NCBI RefSeq assembly: GCF_027944115.1
Contig: NZ_JAPJZI010000001.1
Location: 4,154,001 to 4,218,000, forward strand
Length of the DNA stretch: 64,000 nucleotides
Reading direction: 5' to 3'
DNA from: Hoeflea prorocentri
GTDB lineage: Bacteria; Pseudomonadota; Alphaproteobacteria; Rhizobiales; Rhizobiaceae
Every line of letters begins with the position of its first letter. The stretch's first letter is position 1. Below are positions 17,591 to 25,982 of the stretch, one piece after another. The notes beneath the pieces are model-generated. The model made no database searches. It was given only the letters and a program-made list of their open reading frames with translations, and had not been told where the DNA came from. The translations under genes and the position numbers were made by a program.

Positions 17591-18927
17591 AAGCTTTCCT
17601 GCGTGAACAAAAGATAGAGATAAGCAACGAGCGGCACAAAGACGCTTACCACACCGGCTTTTGCATATCTGTTGTGGTGGAAGAATCCCGGCCGCAGCAA
17701 ACCCGCCAGCGCCGGCACCACCAGGCTGACCACGACGATCGCCACAGTATTTCCATGCCACCGGGTGTCGGCGGGATTGATCGCAATGACACCGGATACA
17801 ATCACCCCAAGCAACAGGACCAGCAGCGCGGTCAGCGAGACCCGCTGCCAGAACGGCCGCTCGGCAAGCGCAAGCGGTCCAAGAAGCGCGACCATGGCGC
17901 CGCAGGTCGTTCCGTAAAAGGAAATGGCTACATGTCCGAGCGCGACGCCACAGATCAGCCAGCCGAAGGACACAACCGCCAGCATGGCAAGCATATCAAG
18001 ATCGGGGTGGCGGGCATCGCCGGGATATTGCCGACGCGCATAGGTCTGCGTCAGCAGGGCCGATGCCGGCAATATCATGTTGGGCAGCGTGGTGACGGCG
18101 CCAATGAGAAACAGGGCCGCGGTATAGGCGCGCGCGGTGTGTTTCGACAGGCCAAGCAGCGCCCCGCCATAAACATTGAGCAGGCACAGCACGGCAAGAA
18201 AACCGAGCGCCAGAAGGATGAGGTCGACCGGACCGCTGTCCATGTGAACGGCGACCAGAAACAACACGCCGACGGGGACGAAGTAATTGTCGAAGCCGCG
18301 CCAGCTGTCGGCCTCGATGACGGTGCCGAATGCAGCGATCATGACCGACAGCATGACGACGCTGACGCGGGGAACGTCGGAGAGAAGGAGCAGGGCAATC
18401 ATGGCCAGTATCCATGTGACCATGAAAAAGACCAGCGAACCCTCAATGCTCTTCTGACCATCCTCAATCGTATAGACAAGCCGGCCATAGCCGGACCCGG
18501 CAACGGCGGCGGCCGCGTCGGACAGGGTCAGCACGGCAAGCGGCAGCAGGTAGAGAACGGCAACGCTTCCGTTTCCGGAGAAGAAATAGAGCGTGCCGAC
18601 CGCCGCCACCAGCATGACATCGCCCCAGGAGCTGCGCTCGACCCCGTGCAGCGCAGACCCGATGCCCCCCTTCGCAAGTGCCGGAATACGCAACACGCCC
18701 ATGACGATGACGGCGAGGACAAGAAGGCTGTAGACCATCCACGGTTCCGGAAGGATCCAAGGCAGCGACATGGCGTAAAGACCCGTCGCCACATGAACCG
18801 CCTTGCGCTGGATTTCCGCACTCCAGCCATAGCGGCGTGCGGCGATCCGCACGATGCCCATAACGACCACGAGCAACATCACCGACAAAGGGATGAGCGC
18901 AATCGCGATGGCCGGGTGCAGCGTCAC
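17587..18927 (-). CDS. Phytol/dolichol-kinase-like (VTE5/SEC59 family) multi-pass membrane protein with extra C-terminal membrane domain
   Basis: The 446-residue protein has about twelve hydrophobic segments. The N-terminal ~210 residues carry the polyprenol-kinase/CDP-diacylglycerol-synthase-like landmarks: QRKAVHVATG (41-49), LSDAAAAVAGSGYG (135-148) and GQKSIEGS (157-164). These match phytol and dolichol kinases, which use CTP to phosphorylate a prenyl alcohol. The C-terminal ~230 residues are a further membrane domain I do not recognise (FYGTTCGAMVALLGPLALAE). Known VTE5-type kinases are 220-300 residues, so this is a fusion or an extended family. It overlaps neighbours by 4 bases on both sides. 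Confidence 0.7.
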   Translation of the reverse strand: MTLHPAIAIALIPLSVMLLVVVMGIVRIAARRYGWSAEIQRKAVHVATGLYAMSLPWILPEPWMVYSLLVLAVIVMGVLRIPALAKGGIGSALHGVERSSWGDVMLVAAVGTLYFFSGNGSVAVLYLLPLAVLTLSDAAAAVAGSGYGRLVYTIEDGQKSIEGSLVFFMVTWILAMIALLLLSDVPRVSVVMLSVMIAAFGTVIEADSWRGFDNYFVPVGVLFLVAVHMDSGPVDLILLALGFLAVLCLLNVYGGALLGLSKHTARAYTAALFLIGAVTTLPNMILPASALLTQTYARRQYPGDARHPDLDMLAMLAVVSFGWLICGVALGHVAISFYGTTCGAMVALLGPLALAERPFWQRVSLTALLVLLLGVIVSGVIAINPADTRWHGNTVAIVVVSLVVPALAGLLRPGFFHHNRYAKAGVVSVFVPLVAYLYLLFTQESL

Positions 18928-20021
18928 GGCGCGACATCCTCAACAACGAAGTCGGAATAGAAAAACGCCTTGTCGACGGCTTTGCCGTCGCGCTCTATCT
19001 CGGCGCGTGTGATCACCCGATCGCGAAACGCCTGCGGCACGCGTCGCGGCGCCATCATGTTCCAGTAGACGATCCGGGCACCGGCATTCGACGCATCAAG
19101 CACCGATCCGTAGACCTCGGCAAAAACCTCAGGCGACATGTATTCGAAAATGTCCGAGAGGTTGAACCCGTCTGCCTTCTCGCCGGTGGAAACGAAGGCT
19201 TCCAGCGATCCCGGGCGGATTTCAATGCGCTCCAGCCGCTCGCGGATCGTCTCGAAGTTTTCCGCGCGCCATGCCATCGGCAGGTGCTCGCCGTGGCGGG
19301 CATGCATGATCCAGTAGAGATAGGGATTGACCGACGGGTCGCAATCGACAGCCGCGTGGCGAATGCGCCTTTGCACATGTGCGGCGACAGACCCCTCAAC
19401 ATGATCGAAGAAGGCCTTGTCCCGGCCCAGCCGGCCCATGGCATAACGGGAGAAGAACAGCGACATCATCAGTTTCCATCGCCAGTTGTTCCAGCGCCTG
19501 TCGACAAATTCCTCACGCGCCGCCCGGTCCCGCGGCTGGAAAATCGCATCAATCGTGGCTCTGGAATGCACCAGCGGCAAAACGCGGTTCTTGAACAGCC
19601 GGAAATAGCGTTCGAACTTCCCGCAGCCGCCAGCGCCGTAGGCCACCACATCCGCCTCGCGCGCCTTCCAGAAGGCAAGTGTCGCCTCGCCGGCTTCTGC
19701 AAGCGCCTTGGTCAAAAGCTCCGAGCGACGGTCCGAGGGCCGCGAACCCATCAGCTCGACAAAGCTCTGGTGATCGAGGTTGCGATAGGCGCCGATACGC
19801 AGGTTCAGACACTCGATCTGGGCCTGGGACAGATCGACGACTACGATACGTGCGGGGTCCAGCATCAGCATCGCCAGCGCATTGTCACCGGCCGAACAGA
19901 TGGATACCAACGTTGCGCCGGGCTTTGTTGCCAGCGCATCCGTCAGGACGTCAGCATCCTCCCAGAGCTGGGCATAGCGGATATCGTCGAAATCGGCGTG
20001 GGCAGCGATCTGTGAGGTCAT
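18924..20021 (-). CDS. BtaA-like (DUF3419) S-adenosylmethionine 3-amino-3-carboxypropyl transferase family protein
   Basis: The 365-residue protein has the DUF3419 hallmarks: RYAQLWED (15-22), SICSAGDNAL as the SAM-binding loop (40-49), VVDLSQAQ (61-68), GCGKFERYFRLF, NPYLYWIMHARHGEHLP and FNLSDIFEYM. BtaA moves the aminocarboxypropyl group of SAM to diacylglycerol in betaine-lipid synthesis. The N-methylating partner BtaB is absent here, and the neighbours are prenyl enzymes, so the acceptor may be a different lipid. It overlaps the dikinase stop and the kinase-like gene start by 4 bases each. Confidence 0.78.
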   Translation of the reverse strand: MTSQIAAHADFDDIRYAQLWEDADVLTDALATKPGATLVSICSAGDNALAMLMLDPARIVVVDLSQAQIECLNLRIGAYRNLDHQSFVELMGSRPSDRRSELLTKALAEAGEATLAFWKAREADVVAYGAGGCGKFERYFRLFKNRVLPLVHSRATIDAIFQPRDRAAREEFVDRRWNNWRWKLMMSLFFSRYAMGRLGRDKAFFDHVEGSVAAHVQRRIRHAAVDCDPSVNPYLYWIMHARHGEHLPMAWRAENFETIRERLERIEIRPGSLEAFVSTGEKADGFNLSDIFEYMSPEVFAEVYGSVLDASNAGARIVYWNMMAPRRVPQAFRDRVITRAEIERDGKAVDKAFFYSDFVVEDVAP

Positions 20022-22501
20022 GCTTCTACCCTCGTCACGTCACCGCTCGCGCCATCTACGGTGATGGTTTCCCCGTCGCGTATCCAGGCAGTCGCGCCTT
20101 TGAGCGCCACCACGCAAGGGATACCCATTTCCCGAGCAACGATGGCCGAGTGGGAGAGCAGGCTGCCGCGTTCGACAACAATGGCCGATGCGTTTGAGAA
20201 AACGGCGATCCATCCCGGATCGGTGTGACGGGCAACAAGGATATCCCCGCGGTCAAGGCTCTGGGTTGCCGGATCACTGATCACCCTTGCCCTGGCCGTC
20301 ACCGTTCCGGCTGAGCAAGCGGTTCCCGTGCGTTGCCGTTCGCTATCATCACCGGCCGTATCCGCACCGCTATCCGTCCGGGTGAGAACATTGATCACCG
20401 GGCCGCGCACGGTAAGCCGTTCGGGCGGATCCTGCCTTGCTGCACTTGCCTCAAGCTCGGCGCGCCGAAGATCCACAAGAGGCCGCAGGTTTTGCGTGGA
20501 CGCATGGCCCTCTATCGCTCCAAGCACTTCCTCAACGGTGAGAAAGAATATGTCGCGCGGATTTTCCAGATGACCGAGCGCCTGGAACTCACGCCCCATG
20601 GCCAGAAACACCTTGCGGGCCCTGCCGAAAATGCGAGTCCGCTCAAAACGCAGGTTTTCGCGGTCGCGCACCCTTGCCTTGGCCCAGCCGACCAGTATGC
20701 GTGCAATAGCGCGGCGCACCGGTTTGCCTTTTGCTATTTCCGCAAAGCCGGACGCCGGCGGCGGCGATGCGGGCCCTGTGCTTTCAGAGCGCCGTGACGA
20801 AGCGGCAACCGCTGCCAACAGAGCGGAGGGATCCTCGTCCAGCGTCACGCTTTCAAGCTTGAGTTCTTCGGTGCATCGGTCGCCGAAGCGATCGATATAG
20901 GCGTCGAATTCCTCACGCAACGCCCCGTGACCGGCCAGCGCCTCGACGCCCTTCGCATCGATCTCATCGGCCAGTCCGGCGGCAGAAGCCACCAACTGAC
21001 CCATCCGGGCGATACGTTTTGCAGGTTCCGCGGAGATGATGTCCCCCTGCCCGATCATGACATGGTTGTGCAGCTCCAGGCCCGCGGGACCGAACCAGCG
21101 CTCCATCAGCTTGCGCGACGCCCCGAAGGCGATCATGCAGAGGAAATCATTGACGATCGGTGCGTCCCAGCGGTCAAGCAGCGAGGCTTCAATGCGCCGG
21201 TATTCAGCCGCCAGTTCACTTGAGGCAGCGGCATTGACATCAAGCGATGCCGGACCAAGCGACGCGTTGAGCCGTGACTGAAAATCACGGATCATTCCGG
21301 GCAGGCGAAATGCCTGGATGACCAACCCCGCCCCCGCCCGGCCCATGCGCAGATATTCCCGCCACCGGGCGAGGCCCGTCAGCGGCCCCGGACCCAATGT
21401 CGCCGTTACGGATGCGGGCAGCGGTTCGGAAACGCCCATCATGGTTTCCATATGCGCACGATTGACAGCAAAGCCGGGCAGCAGCGCCAGCGCCCGGTAC
21501 CAGTTGACGAGATTGTAGTAGACCCGGCCGTCAACGCGGCCGAGAAGATTGTCAAAAACGGGCGCATTGGCTCCGATGATATTTTCGCGCACACCGACCA
21601 TGCGCACAAACGCCCGGTAAACCCGTGCGTAGGCGTAACAGGCGAAAGAGTAGGTCAATGGCGTGACCAGACCCGGATAGCTTTCGACAATGTTGGAGTT
21701 GTCGAAAATCGTTACCTGATCGTCCAGCATTGCCTCAGCGTGCAACCCGGTTGTGATCGGCCGGGCCTGCAGGATATGCAGAACGCCATCCGACAAGGCC
21801 CATTCGATGTCCTGCGGCGCGCCGAAGGCCGCTTCAACCTGTTTCGCCAGGCGGGCGACGTCACCGGCCTGGGTCCGTGTGAGGACCGGCTCGCCGTCCG
21901 GTTCGGTCGTGATTGCCTCCTGGATTGCATCAAAAACCCAGGTCTCGCCGTCTTCCTCTCCGGAAACCAGCCGATCGCCGAGGCCAGCGATTGCGGAAAT
22001 CACCACGTGATGACGCAACCCGCTGACTGGATCGGCGGAGAATGCGACACCGGCCGCATCCGCCTTGATCATCTTTTGCACGACCACGGCGGGCGCCGGA
22101 TCCTGCTCATCCAGCCCGTGTGTCTCGCGGTAGGCGGTTACGCTGCCCTGACTGCCCGAGAGCCAGACCTTGTGCGCGGCGTCGGTTACCATGTCAGCAG
22201 AGACATTCAACAGGCTGAGGAACTGTCCGGCATGGGAATGATCCGCTCCGTCCTCCTGTGCTCCGGACGAGCGAACGGCGAACGGCCCTTCCCCGAGTTG
22301 GGACAGCGATGCGGCAACGCCCTTCTTATGGTCCGGTTTCAGGCCGGTCTTGTTGAAGGCTCCCGGAAGAACAACAAAAAAGGCGGGCGGGTTAAAGCCG
22401 GCGGATGCGAGCCGCGCCAACGCCCGCGCCTTGCCGCCAGCGGCTTCCTGCTGCGAGGCTGACGAAGAGCTTAGAACCATGATGTCGGATCTTGCATTCA
22501 T
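20018..22501 (-). CDS. PEP-synthase/rifampin-phosphotransferase-like dikinase without PEP-binding barrel
   Basis: The 827-residue enzyme has an N-terminal ATP-grasp domain: GGKARALARL (22-31), FAVRSSG (74-80), GVAFSADP (151-158), DIEWALSDG (231-239) and QARPIT (245-250). A ~430-residue central region of unknown kind follows. The C-terminal phosphohistidine swivelling domain has GSLLSHSAIVAREMGIP, with His ~784 as the phosphoryl carrier, and the protein ends there. The PEP/pyruvate TIM barrel of PpsA/PPDK is missing. This ATP-substrate-His order is that of rifampin phosphotransferase, so the middle part probably binds the group being phosphorylated. It sits between ubiA-like and btaA-like genes, overlapping both by 4 bases. 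Confidence 0.8.
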   Translation of the reverse strand: MNARSDIMVLSSSSASQQEAAGGKARALARLASAGFNPPAFFVVLPGAFNKTGLKPDHKKGVAASLSQLGEGPFAVRSSGAQEDGADHSHAGQFLSLLNVSADMVTDAAHKVWLSGSQGSVTAYRETHGLDEQDPAPAVVVQKMIKADAAGVAFSADPVSGLRHHVVISAIAGLGDRLVSGEEDGETWVFDAIQEAITTEPDGEPVLTRTQAGDVARLAKQVEAAFGAPQDIEWALSDGVLHILQARPITTGLHAEAMLDDQVTIFDNSNIVESYPGLVTPLTYSFACYAYARVYRAFVRMVGVRENIIGANAPVFDNLLGRVDGRVYYNLVNWYRALALLPGFAVNRAHMETMMGVSEPLPASVTATLGPGPLTGLARWREYLRMGRAGAGLVIQAFRLPGMIRDFQSRLNASLGPASLDVNAAASSELAAEYRRIEASLLDRWDAPIVNDFLCMIAFGASRKLMERWFGPAGLELHNHVMIGQGDIISAEPAKRIARMGQLVASAAGLADEIDAKGVEALAGHGALREEFDAYIDRFGDRCTEELKLESVTLDEDPSALLAAVAASSRRSESTGPASPPPASGFAEIAKGKPVRRAIARILVGWAKARVRDRENLRFERTRIFGRARKVFLAMGREFQALGHLENPRDIFFLTVEEVLGAIEGHASTQNLRPLVDLRRAELEASAARQDPPERLTVRGPVINVLTRTDSGADTAGDDSERQRTGTACSAGTVTARARVISDPATQSLDRGDILVARHTDPGWIAVFSNASAIVVERGSLLSHSAIVAREMGIPCVVALKGATAWIRDGETITVDGASGDVTRVEA

Positions 22502-23442
22502 GACAGCACCTTTGCGGCAAGCGGACTGAAACCCGCTGCGCTATAGCAGACAAAGACCCACAGGCCGGACACGGTATCGAGTTTCGCCTGGTGTTTGCCA
22601 TCGGGGGCGTTTCGCATGGCAAAGGCAACGGTCCATGCCCAGACAAGCATTGCAAGACCCGGAATGGCTGTCGCGACGACATGACCCGTCGCAAAGCCGA
22701 CACCGACAAGCAGGACAAAGGAGAACCCGGTTATGGCGATCCATACAGTGACCGCGCGGCGAACGCCCCAGAGATTTGAATAAGTCTCGACACCCTCGCG
22801 CTCATTTTCCGGCGCCCATGTCTTGCGGCCTATCTCAAGAACGCAGCCATTGACGAAGGAAAGGAGCAGGAACAAAAACAGTGCAGCGGCAGGGCCGCCG
22901 CCCGCCGGCAGCCATTCAACACCTGTGACGAACAGATCAAGCAGCGGCATGATCGCCATGTGGGACACAAGATAAAGGATCGGCCGCGCCTTCAGCCAAT
23001 CCGGCACAAAGAACTCCACCGTCATCAAGGCCAGCCAGACCCAAACGAGTGCCAACAGCACAATCAGCGGCGGGAAATACAACCAGGCAACAAAAACCGC
23101 GACCGGAACAAGGGCCGCGCCTATGGTCAAAATGAGCCTGAGGCTGACCAGGCCGCGCGGGATGGGCCGTTCAGGCCGGAAGCGCTGGTCATCGGGACCA
23201 TCCTTGTATTCGTCGCACGCCCGCAACTGCATGAAAACGATGAGGGAGATTGCAAAGGCTGTCGCATAGGCGGCCCAATGGGGAAAAGGCCGGCCGGCAA
23301 GGAGAGCGGACACGTTGACACTGGCGGCGCTGAACACGGCGAGCAGGACCGCCGTTTTGAACAGCGGGATGCGCTCGCGCTGATAGATCCAGAGCCTCCG
23401 GAGAAGCGGCAATTGGCTTTCTGCCGTATCCTGCATCTGCAC
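22498..23442 (-). CDS. UbiA-family prenyltransferase
   Basis: The 314-residue membrane protein has about eight to nine hydrophobic helices. The two Asp-rich diphosphate/Mg sites of the UbiA superfamily are present in modified form: RACDEYKDGPDDQRF (74-88) and LEIGRKTWAPENEREGVETY (202-221), where Glu replaces some Asp. It should transfer a prenyl group from a prenyl diphosphate to an acceptor in the membrane. The acceptor is unknown; the second site differs from menaquinone and heme-O type enzymes. The start is GTG 23442, overlapping the HMG-CoA reductase stop (TAGTG); an ATG two codons later is possible. Confidence 0.82.
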   Translation of the reverse strand: MQMQDTAESQLPLLRRLWIYQRERIPLFKTAVLLAVFSAASVNVSALLAGRPFPHWAAYATAFAISLIVFMQLRACDEYKDGPDDQRFRPERPIPRGLVSLRLILTIGAALVPVAVFVAWLYFPPLIVLLALVWVWLALMTVEFFVPDWLKARPILYLVSHMAIMPLLDLFVTGVEWLPAGGGPAAALFLFLLLSFVNGCVLEIGRKTWAPENEREGVETYSNLWGVRRAVTVWIAITGFSFVLLVGVGFATGHVVATAIPGLAMLVWAWTVAFAMRNAPDGKHQAKLDTVSGLWVFVCYSAAGFSPLAAKVLS

Positions 23443-24713
23443 TATCGATGCCTCGCATAACGCTCATGGGCACGCACGAAATCGCCGGCGGCCATCGCTG
23501 CGACAATCGAGATCTCTCCGCAAAGGCAAAGCGCGGCCGCAACTTCGGCCAAGGCTGGCCGCTTCCCGCTGCCCCGCAATCCAAGTATGCGCAAACCGGC
23601 AGACTGGCTCGGAAGTCCTGTCCCGCCGCCGACCGTGCCCACCAGAAGATTGGGGAGCGTCACCGAGACCATCAGATCCCCGTCGCAATCTTCCATGCGG
23701 GTAAACCCAACCGCCGATTCGGCGACGCATGCAGCGTCCTGACCGGTAGCGATGAAAAGTGCGGCAAGAGCGTTGGCATAATGGGCCTGTGCACCAAGCT
23801 GACCGGAGAGCAGCGAGCCGAGATTTGCGACCCGGCCATATTCAAGCATTTCATCAACAGTGCAGCGCAGCTTGCGGCGCACAATATCAGCCGGAATCGT
23901 GGCACTCGCCGTCACCTTGGCACCGCGCCCGGTCAACAAACCCAGAAACGAGCCTTTCTTGTCACCGGAATAGTTGCCCTCCACATACCAGGCGCGTGGC
24001 TTGACCGGTGCGTTTGCCACAATGTATTCGCACATCGCACTTGTCGCGATGGTGACCATATTCTGGCCGGAGGCATCCCCGGTCATGAAACGGCAGCGCA
24101 GGAAGCAGATCTCATTGTCCATTGCCGGTTCAAGGGAAACGAGCTTGCCATGGCGTGTCGTGGCTTCTGCTGCCGCCTTGAGGGCTTCGGCACTTTGAAC
24201 GACCCAGTTGAGGAACACGCCTGTTTCGGCAGCCGAGCCAAATTTGAACGCCGGCGTGCGCAGCACCCCGTCATAGGTCAGGGCGGCGGATATGCCACCG
24301 GCGGCCGCCGTCACGTCCGCGCCGCGCCCGTAGGATGCGACGAGCGCCGCTTCGCTTGTCGCCAGCGGCACCAGAAAATCACCCTGCGCATGAATTCCAT
24401 TAACGCGAAGCGGGCCGACAATGCCCACCGGAACCTTCACCGTGCCGATCATGTTCTCGATATTGGCATCATAGGCCGGCAGGTCCGCCACCGTTTGCGG
24501 ATCCAGGATCATTTCGCTGTCGGCCTTATTCGCATCGGTATCGGCCAGTATACGCTCCCAGAAACGCCGCGCGCTTTGCTCGCTGGCCCGGCGTGCCGGG
24601 CGCAGGCGCCGAACTTCGCGCTTACTTGCCATGAGAGCCCGGTTTATGGCGTTTTCATCAAAACGCTCCCGCAACCGTGTCAGCAACTCACTGATATGAA
24701 ATGGGACGATCAA
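23442..24713 (-). CDS. Hydroxymethylglutaryl-CoA reductase (class I-like)
   Basis: The 423-residue enzyme reduces HMG-CoA to mevalonate. Motifs: ENMIGTVKVPVGIVGPL (86-102), the catalytic Glu in LATSEAALVASYGRG (E121), GDASGQNM (212-219), catalytic Lys in SGDKKGSF (K252/253), catalytic Asp in TGQDAAC (D326), cofactor-site GTVGGGTGLPSQ (359-370) and a likely catalytic His in VRAHERYARHR (H416). The pattern follows class I (NADPH) enzymes more than class II. Several family residues differ (QDAACVAES instead of QDPAQNVES). The start is TTG 24713 with GGAGG at 24721-24725 and 7-base spacing. No other mevalonate-pathway gene is in the window. First gene of the seven-gene cluster. Confidence 0.88.
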   Translation of the reverse strand: MIVPFHISELLTRLRERFDENAINRALMASKREVRRLRPARRASEQSARRFWERILADTDANKADSEMILDPQTVADLPAYDANIENMIGTVKVPVGIVGPLRVNGIHAQGDFLVPLATSEAALVASYGRGADVTAAAGGISAALTYDGVLRTPAFKFGSAAETGVFLNWVVQSAEALKAAAEATTRHGKLVSLEPAMDNEICFLRCRFMTGDASGQNMVTIATSAMCEYIVANAPVKPRAWYVEGNYSGDKKGSFLGLLTGRGAKVTASATIPADIVRRKLRCTVDEMLEYGRVANLGSLLSGQLGAQAHYANALAALFIATGQDAACVAESAVGFTRMEDCDGDLMVSVTLPNLLVGTVGGGTGLPSQSAGLRILGLRGSGKRPALAEVAAALCLCGEISIVAAMAAGDFVRAHERYARHR

Positions 24714-24735
24714 GGCAACCCCTCCACAATTTCGG

Positions 24736-24764
24736 GTTTATCTGTAGGCGGGCTCGCGTTTCAA
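24736..24764 (-). promoter_or_regulatory. Candidate sigma-70-type promoter of the isoprenoid-like cluster
   Basis: Read on the - strand, TTGAAA (24764-24759) and ATAAAC (24741-24736) are separated by exactly 17 bases. They lie just upstream of the GGAGG and TTG start of the HMG-CoA reductase gene, which would leave a very short untranslated leader. The -10 box is imperfect. The rest of 24714-24998 (285 bases) contains no gene I can support. Confidence 0.4.
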
Positions 24765-24998
24765 TTGTGTTAAGTGGCTCTATCAACATTCTTATGCTGA
24801 TTAACACTATCACCGGAAGCAAATCGAGATGTTATGCCCCGGAAACCAAGAACAGTTTGGGGAATGAACTTACAAGGCTCAGTCTTGAGAACTGCCCCTT
24901 TAATGGTGCATGCGAGCACGCGTGCGGCGGGTCCGGTCGAGTGCGCACCGGAAAGAAGCCAGTCTGTGCGGTGACCGGGAATGTGCCCTGACAAATGT

Positions 24999-25982
24999 CT
25001 AGATGTTGTTCCTCAGTCGTTCTTTCATACGACTGTGGGCTTCCTTCGAACCGTCATGGAAAGTGCCGAACCACTTATCAAGCGGAATAAGGCCGTCCCC
25101 GTAATTCACCTCGAAGAAGCGATGATGGAGATAGTGAATATAGGCATGGGGGTCCATCGATCGGTTCTCGCCCAATTCAACCCGGTGAAAGCCGACATGC
25201 CCCGGGATCGCACCGAAGCCCGCGACGTGCAGCTGATAGATCGCTATCAGCGGATGGGAGGGCAGAATCAGGTGATAGAATATTGTTGCAAAATACAACA
25301 GGTGCTCCACCGGATGCATGGCCAAGGAGGACCACGGGCTCGGATTGACCGATTTGTGGTGAACCGAATGAACCCACTTGTACAGGAAGCGTGTGTGGAT
25401 CAACCGGTGAATGCAATAGAAATGAAACTCGTGGATCACCGGTACAATCAAGCATAGGCACGCAAATATGAGCCAGTTTTGTCCGGGGTCGATCAACCTT
25501 CCCCAGCCATTGGCGAAGCCGTACAGAACCAAAATCTGCAGGAGCGTCCATATGGGCACACCCGAGAGGAGTGTACGAAGCACATTTTCCGTGTTTTGCG
25601 ATTCGAACCAGAAGCGCTTCGACGGCGTATCGGAGGGAAATCTGCTGTTGTATTTGAACCGCGTGCCTTGCGCGCGTTGAATGTAGAGCCTCAATTCGAA
25701 GACAAAATACCAGGCAAGGACAGCCAGCACATTGATGATGAACAGGCGCCCCGTCCAGTTCCATGACAAGCTGCGCATGTCTTCCAGCGGCGGCACGACC
25801 CAGACCCACCACAATATGGCCGATACAAAGAAAATCACGTTATAGGGCAGGAAGTAACTCGGCAGCCATTTCAACAACTGCACAGGTCTTGGCGGAAACA
25901 CGAAGAGAGGGGCCGTCGCCGCCGGCTGCTTCGGGGTCCAGTTCCCTCGTTCGTCGCGGGCGCCATACTCAAGATCGTCCAT
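24999..25982 (-). CDS. Sterol desaturase / fatty acid hydroxylase family protein
   Basis: The 327-residue integral-membrane di-iron enzyme has about four to five membrane helices. The His clusters of the superfamily are HEFHFYCIHRLIH (HxxxH type), HSVHHKS (HxxHH) and HYLHHRFFEVNYG (HxxHH) near the C-terminus. Members hydroxylate or desaturate sterols, carotenoids or acyl chains with O2. It is on the same strand as the isoprenoid-like cluster but 285 bases upstream of it, so it may or may not belong to that pathway. Confidence 0.85.
   Translation of the reverse strand: MDDLEYGARDERGNWTPKQPAATAPLFVFPPRPVQLLKWLPSYFLPYNVIFFVSAILWWVWVVPPLEDMRSLSWNWTGRLFIINVLAVLAWYFVFELRLYIQRAQGTRFKYNSRFPSDTPSKRFWFESQNTENVLRTLLSGVPIWTLLQILVLYGFANGWGRLIDPGQNWLIFACLCLIVPVIHEFHFYCIHRLIHTRFLYKWVHSVHHKSVNPSPWSSLAMHPVEHLLYFATIFYHLILPSHPLIAIYQLHVAGFGAIPGHVGFHRVELGENRSMDPHAYIHYLHHRFFEVNYGDGLIPLDKWFGTFHDGSKEAHSRMKERLRNNI

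Noticed and set aside
17425-18960. Long + strand open frame (511 codons) opposite the VTE5-like gene
   Set aside because: Antisense to a well-supported membrane protein; the product is Gln/His/Arg-rich low-complexity sequence with no motif, as expected from a GC-rich shadow frame.
15318-24713. Reading the cluster as a carotenoid, hopanoid or menaquinone operon
   Set aside because: No phytoene synthase/desaturase, squalene-hopene cyclase or men genes are present, and the UbiA second Asp motif differs from quinone enzymes.
24770-24994. - strand frame of 74 codons between the HMGR and sterol-desaturase genes
   Set aside because: No ribosome-binding site, no recognisable features, and it overlaps the promoter candidate.
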